Notes: a model not told the origin generated them from the sequence alone. A DNA stretch of 8,330 nt from Nanobdellota archaeon (GCA_018901675.1 JAHIEH010000031.1:1-8330), one strand, 5' to 3'. Shown: positions 1-5,987, counted from the first letter of the stretch. Numbers and translations are program-made.

Positions 1-36
1 CAACATTTCAGCAGTCACAACAGCTGTATGCATCAT
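1..36 (-). CDS. Possible 5' end of a gene leaving the window (partial)
   Basis: Reading from base 36 toward base 1 gives an open frame starting MMHTAVVTAEML that runs off the edge, so only the first 12 codons are visible. The frame is also open upstream as far as a GTG at 75-73, where it would add 13 residues ending EFFDLIA before the first Met. That GTG lies inside the palindrome at 65-94, so an ATG at 36 or 33 is the simpler choice. No clear Shine-Dalgarno sequence precedes either ATG. The peptide looks protein-like, but no family can be named from it. Its upstream region mirrors that of the winged-helix gene: the same palindrome lies about 30 nt before the start. It may therefore be co-regulated with that operon (inference). 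Confidence 0.4.
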   Translation of the reverse strand, partial: MMHTAVVTAEML

Positions 37-64
37 AGCAATCAAATCAAAAAATTCCTGTGTG

Positions 65-94
65 TTACCACACACTAAAGTGTGTGGTTTGTTT
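65..94. repeat. 22-bp palindrome, copy 1 (centre AA)
   Basis: The arms ACCACACACT (67-76) and AGTGTGTGGT (79-88) are perfect complements around a 2-base AA centre. The 30-bp block 65-94, including the TT before and TTGTTT after, matches 5855-5884 except for the two central bases. Read on the plus strand it is a GC-containing hairpin followed by a T-rich tail. Read on the minus strand it lies 29 nt before the putative ATG at 36. It could be a regulator-binding palindrome, an RNA leader hairpin or a REP-like element; its repeated placement before gene starts favours regulation. Confidence 0.75.
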
Positions 95-100
95 GGACTT

Positions 101-160
101 TTGGATGCTCAAGAATGCTCATCTGCATCCTAAAGGATGCAGTTTTCGCAAGCATTCTTG
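101..160. repeat. Nested hairpin with an alternative pairing
   Basis: An outer stem pairs CAAGAATGCT (110-119) with its complement (151-160). Inside it a second hairpin pairs CTGCATCCT (123-131) with 134-142 around AA. A competing pairing exists between GGATGC (103-108) and GCATCC (125-130), which would break the inner hairpin. The structure lies between the stop of the coiled-coil gene and the putative gene leaving at base 1. It could therefore act in the 3' region of one or the leader of the other. The outer arms resemble the CAAGAATT/AATTCTTG modules of the array at 2403-2676. Confidence 0.7.
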
Positions 161-197
161 ACATAAGCACACTAAATTACTATCAATGCCTCGTTAA

Positions 198-209
198 CTA
201 ATAAATAAG
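198..209 (-). promoter_or_regulatory. Weak TATA-like box candidate
   Basis: On the minus strand this reads CTTATTTATTAG, a loose match to an archaeal TATA box. Transcription would start near 170-175 and carry the nested hairpin and the palindrome in the leader of the putative gene at 1-36. The region is AT-rich throughout, so the match could be chance. Confidence 0.2.
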
Positions 210-246
210 TTTAGATTATGATTAACAGAAATTCTCCTTCCTCTCT

Positions 247-2298
247 TTACCCCAGCATCTCTCCAACTTTCTTCTGGATTGCCATCTCCAGAATTGCTTT
301 CTTCTTGCCTAATCCTTCATTCTGCTTTCTCAGATTTTCCCGCATCTTCAAATCAAACTCTTCGCTTATTCTTTTTCTCAAATCATGCTCTTTCTGTGCA
401 AGTTTGCTCTGCAATTGTGAGTGCAATTGATTATTAAGAGATTTTATTTTAGCAAGTTCCTCTGCTTTTAATTTTTTTGAGATTTTTTCTTTTTCTTTTC
501 CCAATCTCTCGCCAAAAAGCTTTTTTCTCAGATTGATAAACATTTTAAATTTCCTCCTCTCTAACTCCATTTTTCTGCCTAAAATCCTCTTGGCTTTTTC
601 AAGCTCTATTTCCTTTTTTCTAATCTGCCCTTTTAATTCCTTTATTCTTGTTTCATTCTGTGTTTTGTTAATCTCCAGCTGTTTTGCAGACAAAGCTCTT
701 TGCTGTTCAATATGTGAAGACATTTCTCTGGAGAATTCTTTATGGAGTCTTGCCTGAATAATCCCCCTTTCTGAATCAACTATGTTTTTTAATCTTCTGC
801 TTAATCCTTTTACCAATTTGTTTTTTAATCTCTCTTTCATCTCTGCGAACCTTAATTCCTCCTGCTTTTTGACTGCATTAAACTTTTCCTCAATCTCTTT
901 TCTTTGGTTGCTCAGCACTTTCTGCAGATTGTATTTTTGTGATTCAATATCCTGCTCTTTCTTTTGCAGCAGTTCTCTTTCTGTTTCTACTCTTGACTTT
1001 AGCCTGTCAAGTTCCATATTAGTCAGTTGTTTTTCATTCCTCAAAGACTCTGCCTTTTTTCTCAAATCCTCTTTCCTCTTATCTAATCCGCATCTTGCAT
1101 TCTGTATAGAAGATAAAAGTCTTTGTTCCTCCAACGAGAGATTTTTTATTTTTTCATTAAGAACAGCATTTATCCTTTTTGCCCGATAATCAAAATTCTT
1201 CTGCAATCTTAATTTTTCTTTTTTAATCACTCCTTTTAATCTTTCGTCAAACTCCTGTTTAATCCTGGCTCTTTGCTCAGCCGTATGTTTTTGGGTTTCA
1301 GATAAAAGGTCTGAATGGAACTTTTCTCTAAGCGCAGATTCTTTATTTTTTATCTCGCTGTCAAGCTTGGAATGAAACTCGCTTGATAATTTGCTGTAGA
1401 AGCCTTTTTTCTCTTTTAAAAGAGCAGCCTGTTTCTCGGATATTTCTTTTTTGAATTTATTATTAAACTCCCTATTCAAAGAATTTCTGAGCTCTTTTCT
1501 CTGGCGCTCTAAGTCCTCTCTTAGTTTATTTCTTTCTTTAAGGGCATAACTATGGGTTAACTTTAATCTCTCAATTAATAATTTTTCATTTAGCTTCTTG
1601 CTGAATTTTTTGTTAATCTCTGCCTCTAATTGCAACTGAGCTCTCCGGTCATAAGCCTCTTTAATTGACTGCGCCCTTTTCTGATAATTTAACTCAAGTT
1701 CTCTTTCTTTTTGTGTTAAATCCTGCTTCAATTTATTTTTAAGAATTTCCTCTTCTTTTTTCGCTTTCTCTGACAGCACCTGTTTCAGGGAGCCCACAAA
1801 ATCAGAATATTTCTCATCCACCAAAATCCCTATCCCAGAATCAGCTCTTTTCTTTTTCTCTTTCTCTTCTTTCTCATCCATATCTTTTTGCATCTTTTTT
1901 ATTTGAGACTGGATTCTCGGCAAATCTTCGGATTTGAGTTCGTTGATGCTTCTTTTAAATTGAGATTGAATTCTGGGAATAGCTTCATTTTTTAGTTCAC
2001 TAACGCTTTTTTGTATTCCCTTAATTTGGGATTTCCTCTTTGGCTTTTTAAGAATTTTTATTTTTAATTTATTTATGCGCCTCTCTAATTCAGGAATTGC
2101 AGTAGGGTCTTTTAATTTGGATTTGATTATGCTTACTTCTGCTTTAAACCCTCGGGTATCTATTGTTTTAAGCTCTCTTTCAAGCTCCTTCAGTTTATCC
2201 ACCCTTTCTTCATAATTCTCAAAAGTTTCATTAATCTTCTCTGTTTTTGAAACTCTTTTGATACTTCTCTTTGCCGGTTTATGTTTATGCTTCACCAT
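247..2298 (-). CDS. 683-residue coiled-coil protein of unknown function
   Basis: This is a soluble, Lys/Glu-rich protein predicted to be almost entirely helical coiled coil. It has no signal peptide, membrane span, Walker motif or hinge, so it is not an SMC or Rad50 ATPase despite the superficial likeness. The first 20 residues are strongly basic. A 19-residue tandem repeat lies at about 98-135 (SELKNEAIPRIQSQ, then NELKSEDLPRIQSQ), with a weaker echo near 68-80. A short Gly/hydrophobic break at 154-176 (SGIGILVDEKYSDFVGSL) separates this region from the long rod, 177-680. The rod contains degenerate units of the type EFHSKLDSEIKNKE (around 278-326 and 625-650). There is one Cys (403). It ends with TAA. 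The ATG is the first start in frame; no Shine-Dalgarno sequence is visible, so a leaderless message is plausible. A cytoskeletal or scaffold role is only inference. Confidence 0.85.
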   Translation of the reverse strand: MVKHKHKPAKRSIKRVSKTEKINETFENYEERVDKLKELERELKTIDTRGFKAEVSIIKSKLKDPTAIPELERRINKLKIKILKKPKRKSQIKGIQKSVSELKNEAIPRIQSQFKRSINELKSEDLPRIQSQIKKMQKDMDEKEEKEKKKRADSGIGILVDEKYSDFVGSLKQVLSEKAKKEEEILKNKLKQDLTQKERELELNYQKRAQSIKEAYDRRAQLQLEAEINKKFSKKLNEKLLIERLKLTHSYALKERNKLREDLERQRKELRNSLNREFNNKFKKEISEKQAALLKEKKGFYSKLSSEFHSKLDSEIKNKESALREKFHSDLLSETQKHTAEQRARIKQEFDERLKGVIKKEKLRLQKNFDYRAKRINAVLNEKIKNLSLEEQRLLSSIQNARCGLDKRKEDLRKKAESLRNEKQLTNMELDRLKSRVETERELLQKKEQDIESQKYNLQKVLSNQRKEIEEKFNAVKKQEELRFAEMKERLKNKLVKGLSRRLKNIVDSERGIIQARLHKEFSREMSSHIEQQRALSAKQLEINKTQNETRIKELKGQIRKKEIELEKAKRILGRKMELERRKFKMFINLRKKLFGERLGKEKEKISKKLKAEELAKIKSLNNQLHSQLQSKLAQKEHDLRKRISEEFDLKMRENLRKQNEGLGKKKAILEMAIQKKVGEMLG

Positions 2299-2303
2299 CT
2301 TTT

Positions 2304-2332
2304 TTATATATAGTCAAGGACATTAATTTTTC
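2304..2332 (-). promoter_or_regulatory. Candidate promoter of the coiled-coil gene
   Basis: Two AT-rich boxes are visible on the minus strand. AAAAATTAATG (2322-2332) is 24-34 bp before the ATG, the right distance for a leaderless archaeal transcript. CTATATATAAAAA (about 2301-2313) looks more like a TATA box but is only 3-15 bp before the ATG, so its start site would fall inside the gene. The next in-frame candidate start is GTG at codon 33, which seems unlikely. I favour the upstream box with low certainty. Confidence 0.3.
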
Positions 2333-2400
2333 CACATCTTGTCATTGACTATTTAGGGAAAGACTTTTGTCTTTTACTATAGATTTATTAGATGTTTTTT

Positions 2401-2441
2401 GTTTAAAAATTCTTCGGATTCTGACTTTTAGAATTTTTAAG
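2401..2441 (+). repeat. 41-bp direct repeat A, copy 1 (module H1)
   Basis: These 41 bases are identical to 2580-2620, including the 16-nt loop that pairing does not constrain. Its first 20 bases recur a third time at 2657-2676. Identical loops point to recent copying, not selection on the stem alone. Confidence 0.9.
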
Positions 2442-2492
2442 ACCAGAAAAACGAAGTTTTTCTGATTCCCAAAATCTGGAAGATTTTTAGGA

Positions 2493-2532
2493 CCACAAGA
2501 ATTGGAAAAGATACGAAGAATTCTTGATGTTT
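2493..2532 (+). repeat. 40-bp direct repeat B, copy 1 (module H4)
   Basis: These 40 bases are identical to 2621-2660. They span the CCA before the CAAGAATT arm, the 15-nt loop, the AATTCTTG arm and the ATGTTT after it. Confidence 0.9.
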
Positions 2533-2579
2533 GAAAAATCTTCATTTTTCAAGCCACAAAATTTCCAAGAAATTTTGAT

Positions 2580-2620
2580 GTTTAAAAATTCTTCGGATTC
2601 TGACTTTTAGAATTTTTAAG
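2580..2620 (+). repeat. 41-bp direct repeat A, copy 2 (module H7)
   Basis: Identical to 2401-2441. Here repeat A is followed directly by repeat B, whereas in the first copies A and B are separated by two other hairpins (H2 and H3). Modules have therefore been inserted, lost or reshuffled as units. Confidence 0.9.
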
Positions 2621-2660
2621 CCACAAGAATTGGAAAAGATACGAAGAATTCTTGATGTTT
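2621..2660 (+). repeat. 40-bp direct repeat B, copy 2 (module H8)
   Basis: Identical to 2493-2532. It is followed by the left half of another repeat A (2657-2676), which stops after 20 bases next to the end of the 970-residue gene. Confidence 0.9.
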
Positions 2661-2686
2661 AAAAATTCTTCGGATTGCATGAATTT

Positions 2687-5599
2687 CTATCTTTCTTCTT
2701 TTAGCTTTTTTAATTCTGTCTCTAAATGAGCAGTTCCGTAATATCCCTCTTTCTTCCACAATCTCAGCTTGCTCATTAAATTAATCATTCTCTTTCTTCT
2801 AATCTCTCCCTTTAATTTTCTTATTCCCTTTCTTCTCTCTTTTCTTCTGATTTTATTCCCTGTTCTTATCAATTTCTCTGCAGCTCTTCTTTCTACTTTA
2901 ATCTTTCTCCTGAATTCTTTCTGGATTGCCCTTAGATGCCTTCCTTCTTTTCTCTTCTCTTTTCTAACCACTCTCTTCGCCTTATAAGCAGCTACAAATC
3001 TCTTAATCCCTTTCACAATTTTCCCTGGCTCTTTCTCTGCTTTTCCAAGTTCTCTTTCAACTTTAGAAACTCCATAATATCCTTCTCTTCTCAATCCTCT
3101 CAATCTTCTCATCAATCTGCTTCTTAATCTCTCTTTTGGAGTTGTTATAATTATTGGCTTTCCTGCAATCTTTCTCTCTTCTCTCCTCGCTGGCTTGAAT
3201 GCCTTTGCAATTCTTCTAAACAATCCTCCTCTTGGTACAGTCTCTCTGTATGCTTCTCTATGGGCTGGTTCTCTTCCTCTCTCCAACTTAATCTTATATC
3301 TGAATAACTTTGCTATTAACCTGAATGGCCATAATAGAACATTAAGTAGCAATCTTCCTATTCTCATCTCTATAACCTTCTCTTCTCTTTCTCTCATTCT
3401 AAACTTGCTTATCAGTAATTTAAGGAATTCTCTCATTTTTCTCTTTCTTGCAGCTTTTATTCTCTCTTCTTTTCTCTTTCCGGAATATACCTTAAAGATT
3501 AGTATTGCTAGAGTAATCCATAAAATAATAATTAACCAGAAAAGCCAGTCGAAGAAAACGACTTTTTGGATACAAGTTGGGCAATTAGGTCCGCCGCAAT
3601 CCACTCCTGTTTCATCCTCGTCTTTAATTAAATTATAGCAGTAATCACAATACCCTGCAAATTTGGTGGTTACAAAAAAGATGTCTATTCTGCTTAGTTC
3701 TTTAATATTCTCAAACTCTGTTTTCTTAACTCTCCCGACTAAATCCCCGCTTTTTTGTTCAAACAATTCAACATAATCCTCAGAACACCACGAAGTCTTT
3801 TTTGCTATTATTGGAATTGATACATCACATTCTTTTCTTTCAGTTTTATTTCTGGCACAGAAAGTTGTATCCATACATATTCTTTCTTGGTATCCTCCAA
3901 AAGAAGTCTCGCCTTTCAGCAAATTATCTGGGTTTAATTTAACTTTACACTCACTATAATTACCACACTTCCATTTCGGAGAGCAACTTTCCCCCTCTTC
4001 TGAAGGAGTATAAGTCTCATTTATCTCTCCTCTGTCTTCACAATTAATTTTAGATGGGATATTTTGCTGCGTGCCGCAGTGGTTCACATCATTGCAGTCA
4101 TAAGCATAAGAATATGCTTCTCCTTCCTCACACTCTGTCCAGCCGCACTGCCAACTCTCTGCGCATATAGCACAAGCTCTGCTTTCTGTTTTATCAGCCA
4201 AATTACAACTAGGATTGGTATTTACGCACGTTCTAATTTGTGTTCCTGTTGCACACTGGCTCCAGTCACCGCACTGCCAACTATCGCAAACAGCAGGTGC
4301 GCATACTGCGTTTTGACAGATATAATTATTACCACAATCGCTGTAACTTTCTCCTCCCCATTCTGAACAAGTATCACTATCATAATTCCCGCATGCTCTT
4401 GTTCTTAAAGTAGAACCAGTCACGCATACAGTTTCAGTGCTTCCTAAAGTGCAATCATTTGTGCATGTTGGAGCTGGTTCTTGACCTGCATTTCCTTCAA
4501 CAGCACACGCGCTTGAACATCCATCGCCGGAAATGATATTGCTATCATCACAGCCTTCTCCACTTTCAAGTAAAGAGTTTCCACATATAGGTCCATTGGC
4601 TAATCCAACATCAGAATGCCTTGCTGAAGCTATGAAAGAGCTCCAGTTATCATCAGAAACATAAATACTCCATCTTATATTGGTAAGAGTGTATCCTCCT
4701 GCTGCAAGAGCAGTTTGGTTCAAAAGAACACGTGTTTGATATTGCCCAACAGCAGTTCTATAAACCCTATAACCGCTAATGTAAAGAGATTCTGGATAAG
4801 GTTTCTCTGCTGTGTCTGTTGCATTTGCAGTTATATTCTGCGGGTCATAAAAATAAGTTCCAGAAGAATTTGTCTTTGTAATATTAAAATACAAAATTGC
4901 TGTCTGGTTCCATACATACTGATTGGCAACACCTTTATTTCCCTGCTCATTTGGAATATTAAAAACATTCAAAGAAATATTTATCTGCGAAGTATTAATC
5001 ACATTGTTATAAACAAGACTTGAATAATTAACAAATATTGGATAATTCCCCGCAGCTTTTGAAGTTTTATCATAGCCCCAGACAGCATGCCCAGAAGCAT
5101 TTGTCAAATTGCTTCCTAAATAAGAGCTATTAAAATAAAAACTTACATTTACATTATTAAAACCAGCAGTTGTTCCATTTTGATAAACCCTTAATTTAAT
5201 GTTCAAAATATCACTTACTAAACCAGAATCATCTTCATTGCTTATAACACCACCACCTCTTGAAATCTCCTGGCTTTGCAGGGGATAAGTAATATTAACC
5301 GCAGAATCCTGCAACTCATCAAGAACCCCAAATCTTCCGCCATAACTTGAGCTTGTATAATTCCCTGCTGGCTGGCTTCCGCCTATAAACCTGTTATTAA
5401 AACTCGGTGAGCTCACATTTCCTGCAAAAGAATCAAACTTGCTTGTAACGTTATAGCTTGCAGAATCTCCGGTTATTGCAATTATTGTTAAGCTAGTCAG
5501 AAAAATAAATATTAATGCTAATAAAATAACAAAACCCGCCTTATTCACAAATCCCCCTTTACCCCAATTTCTCTTCATGCTCCAGTTAGATTTTATCAT
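2687..5599 (-). CDS. Cys-rich surface adhesin-like membrane protein with a highly basic cytoplasmic tail
   Basis: A 970-residue protein anchored in the membrane, probably by two spans. After a basic N-terminus comes a hydrophobic segment (about 20-43: signal peptide or anchor). The Asn/Ser/Thr-rich outer region (44-335) carries many N-x-S/T sequons and probably Ig-like beta domains, one near 130-212. A Myxococcus-type Cys repeat follows (338-367, CGNSLLESGEGCDDSN). Cys modules resembling thrombospondin type 1 lie at about 379-428, 438-476 (CGDWSQC, RTC) and 539-591. A DETGVDCGGPNCPTC motif ends the outer part (662-676). A second span is at 681-704. The tail (705-970) has about 95 Lys/Arg against 31 Glu and no Asp, an amphipathic stretch at 747-771, and a duplicated EGYYG motif (839-843, 951-955). 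It ends with TAG. The start overlaps the stop of the winged-helix gene and has an SD-like GGGAGTGA. Cell-surface binding is inferred from the modules; the ligand is unknown. Confidence 0.88.
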   Translation of the reverse strand: MIKSNWSMKRNWGKGGFVNKAGFVILLALIFIFLTSLTIIAITGDSASYNVTSKFDSFAGNVSSPSFNNRFIGGSQPAGNYTSSSYGGRFGVLDELQDSAVNITYPLQSQEISRGGGVISNEDDSGLVSDILNIKLRVYQNGTTAGFNNVNVSFYFNSSYLGSNLTNASGHAVWGYDKTSKAAGNYPIFVNYSSLVYNNVINTSQINISLNVFNIPNEQGNKGVANQYVWNQTAILYFNITKTNSSGTYFYDPQNITANATDTAEKPYPESLYISGYRVYRTAVGQYQTRVLLNQTALAAGGYTLTNIRWSIYVSDDNWSSFIASARHSDVGLANGPICGNSLLESGEGCDDSNIISGDGCSSACAVEGNAGQEPAPTCTNDCTLGSTETVCVTGSTLRTRACGNYDSDTCSEWGGESYSDCGNNYICQNAVCAPAVCDSWQCGDWSQCATGTQIRTCVNTNPSCNLADKTESRACAICAESWQCGWTECEEGEAYSYAYDCNDVNHCGTQQNIPSKINCEDRGEINETYTPSEEGESCSPKWKCGNYSECKVKLNPDNLLKGETSFGGYQERICMDTTFCARNKTERKECDVSIPIIAKKTSWCSEDYVELFEQKSGDLVGRVKKTEFENIKELSRIDIFFVTTKFAGYCDYCYNLIKDEDETGVDCGGPNCPTCIQKVVFFDWLFWLIIILWITLAILIFKVYSGKRKEERIKAARKRKMREFLKLLISKFRMREREEKVIEMRIGRLLLNVLLWPFRLIAKLFRYKIKLERGREPAHREAYRETVPRGGLFRRIAKAFKPARREERKIAGKPIIITTPKERLRSRLMRRLRGLRREGYYGVSKVERELGKAEKEPGKIVKGIKRFVAAYKAKRVVRKEKRKEGRHLRAIQKEFRRKIKVERRAAEKLIRTGNKIRRKERRKGIRKLKGEIRRKRMINLMSKLRLWKKEGYYGTAHLETELKKLKEER

Positions 5600-5823
5600 C
5601 TGCCCTTCACTCCCTTTGCCTGTTTTAGATAATGCAGTTTACAATTTCCTATAACACGAACATTAAGAAAACCCTGCCCTTCAAGTTTCATCAAAGCCAT
5701 TGCAGTTGTTATTCTTGAAGTTTTTACCCTGTCAGAAAGCTCCTGAATGGTAAGCCCCTGAGTATCGTTTGTCAGAATATGCCTGATTTGCTCTGTAACA
5801 TTATTTATCTTCCCTTTTGCCAT
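5596..5823 (-). CDS. Small winged-helix DNA-binding regulator
   Basis: A 75-residue protein with a single winged helix-turn-helix. A first helix lies around 5-17, followed by TIQELSDRV (about 25-33), then the recognition helix SRITTAMALMKLEGQG (36-51) and a two-strand wing (52-65, containing VIGNCKLHYL). It resembles MarR-like and other small archaeal winged-helix proteins, but the exact family cannot be fixed. The frame is open back to a GTG at 5865-5863. That codon lies inside the palindrome at 5855-5884, whereas the ATG at 5823 has GAGGTGA just before it, so the shorter form is preferred. Its TGA overlaps the ATG of the surface-protein gene (ATGA), implying one message and translational coupling. 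Palindromes and tandem repeats in its upstream region make self-regulation plausible (inference). It has no effector domain. Confidence 0.82.
   Translation of the reverse strand: MAKGKINNVTEQIRHILTNDTQGLTIQELSDRVKTSRITTAMALMKLEGQGFLNVRVIGNCKLHYLKQAKGVKGR
5607..5614 (-). promoter_or_regulatory. Ribosome binding site of the surface-protein gene
   Basis: GGGAGTGA on the minus strand ends 7 nt before the ATG at 5599 and lies inside the last codons of the winged-helix gene. With the ATGA overlap it supports ATG 5599 over the second Met (codon 8). Confidence 0.5.
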
Positions 5824-5824
5824 C

Positions 5825-5831
5825 TCACCTC
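5825..5831 (-). promoter_or_regulatory. Shine-Dalgarno sequence fixing the winged-helix start
   Basis: GAGGTGA on the minus strand matches the archaeal anti-SD core (complement of CACCTC) and ends one base before ATG 5823. The spacing is short. It is still the best site in the region and argues against the upstream GTG start. Confidence 0.55.
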
Positions 5832-5854
5832 TTACATCTAAAAACTTTGTATTT

Positions 5855-5884
5855 TTACCACACACTTTAGTGTGTGGTTTGTTT
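5855..5884. repeat. 22-bp palindrome, copy 2 (centre TT)
   Basis: ACCACACACT (5857-5866) and AGTGTGTGGT (5869-5878) flank a TT centre. The block equals 65-94 except that the centre is TT instead of AA; flanks are in the same orientation in both copies. It lies 31 nt upstream of ATG 5823 and downstream of the TATA box, so it would be transcribed as a leader hairpin if that promoter is used. Confidence 0.75.
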
Positions 5885-5895
5885 AGTGGTTTTTA

Positions 5896-5928
5896 GATTC
5901 CCAAAAAATCCACGGGATTTTTTTAGGA
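5896..5928. repeat. GATTCCC / stem-loop / TAGGA hairpin module
   Basis: AAAAAATCC (5903-5911), loop ACG, then its complement (5915-5923). The flanks GATTCCC (5896-5902) and TAGGA (5924-5928) are the same as those around hairpin H3 of the array (2464-2470 and 2488-2492). The stem there is AAAATCT and its complement, with a GGA loop. Flanks are kept while the stem changes on both sides. Confidence 0.7.
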
Positions 5929-5934
5929 TTATAT

Positions 5935-5975
5935 TAGTGTATAACACTACTAATTAACATTAATAATTAACATTA
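5935..5975. promoter_or_regulatory. Operator-like repeats just downstream of the TATA box
   Basis: Two direct copies of TAATTAACATTA (5951-5962 and 5964-5975) have a 13-bp period. An inverted repeat, TAGTGT / ATA / ACACTA (5935-5949), follows. They fill the stretch between the TATA box at 5977-5987 and the expected transcription start and early leader, a common position for archaeal repressor sites. The winged-helix protein of this operon is the obvious candidate ligand (inference). The AT-rich composition means chance repeats cannot be excluded. Confidence 0.45.
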
Positions 5976-5976
5976 G

Positions 5977-5987
5977 TATATATAAAT
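5977..5987 (-). promoter_or_regulatory. TATA box of the winged-helix/surface-protein operon
   Basis: The minus strand reads ATTTATATATA, a close match to the archaeal TATA box. The expected start is near 5953-5957, giving a leader of about 130 nt that carries the hairpin at 5896-5928 and the palindrome at 5855-5884. Confidence 0.55.

Larger units (their letters stand above)
2403..2676. repeat. Array of eight hairpins plus one truncated, with alternating tetranucleotide spacers
   Basis: Perfect inverted repeats lie almost end to end (left arm / right arm): H1 2403-2413/2430-2440; H2 2444-2452/2456-2464; H3 2471-2477/2481-2487; H4 2496-2503/2519-2526; H5 2531-2539/2544-2552; H6 2557-2564/2570-2577; H7 2582-2592/2609-2619; H8 2624-2631/2647-2654. 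H9 has only its left arm (2659-2669). From H4 on, the gaps are exactly four bases and alternate ATGT (2527), GCCA (2553), ATGT (2578), GCCA (2620), ATGT (2655). Modules after ATGT begin TT(G/A)AAAA; modules after GCCA begin CAA and end TTG. A smaller hairpin (2359-2374) lies just outside. The array begins 10 bp beyond the stop of the 970-residue gene and ends about 100 bp before the coiled-coil gene. It is not a CRISPR array: arms vary and there are no unique spacers. Confidence 0.85.

Noticed and set aside
65..94. Simple terminator for the minus-strand genes
   Set aside because: On the minus strand the hairpin is not followed by a T-run; the T-rich side faces the plus strand, where no gene precedes it.
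782..1189. Plus-strand ORFs opposite the coiled-coil and surface-protein genes (also 218-430, 533-757, 2769-3127, 3195-3638, 4064-4366, 4715-5023, 6305-6508)
   Set aside because: They are antisense shadows of purine-rich minus-strand genes, dominated by Ser/Phe/Leu runs, without start signals.
247..2298. SMC/Rad50-type ATPase
   Set aside because: No Walker A, Walker B or signature motif and no hinge domain; only the coiled-coil character is shared.
2342..2545. 67-codon minus-strand ORF inside the hairpin array
   Set aside because: It is built from the A/T-rich palindrome modules, has no ribosome site, and its repeated peptide pieces only reflect the DNA repeats.
2403..2676. CRISPR array
   Set aside because: Direct repeats are not separated by unique spacers of constant length; the units are different hairpins with 4-nt gaps.
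5824..5865. Longer winged-helix protein starting at GTG 5865
   Set aside because: The GTG is part of the palindrome, and the ATG at 5823 has a good GAGGTGA in front of it. The same GTG is created by the palindrome at 73-75, so it is a by-product of the repeat.
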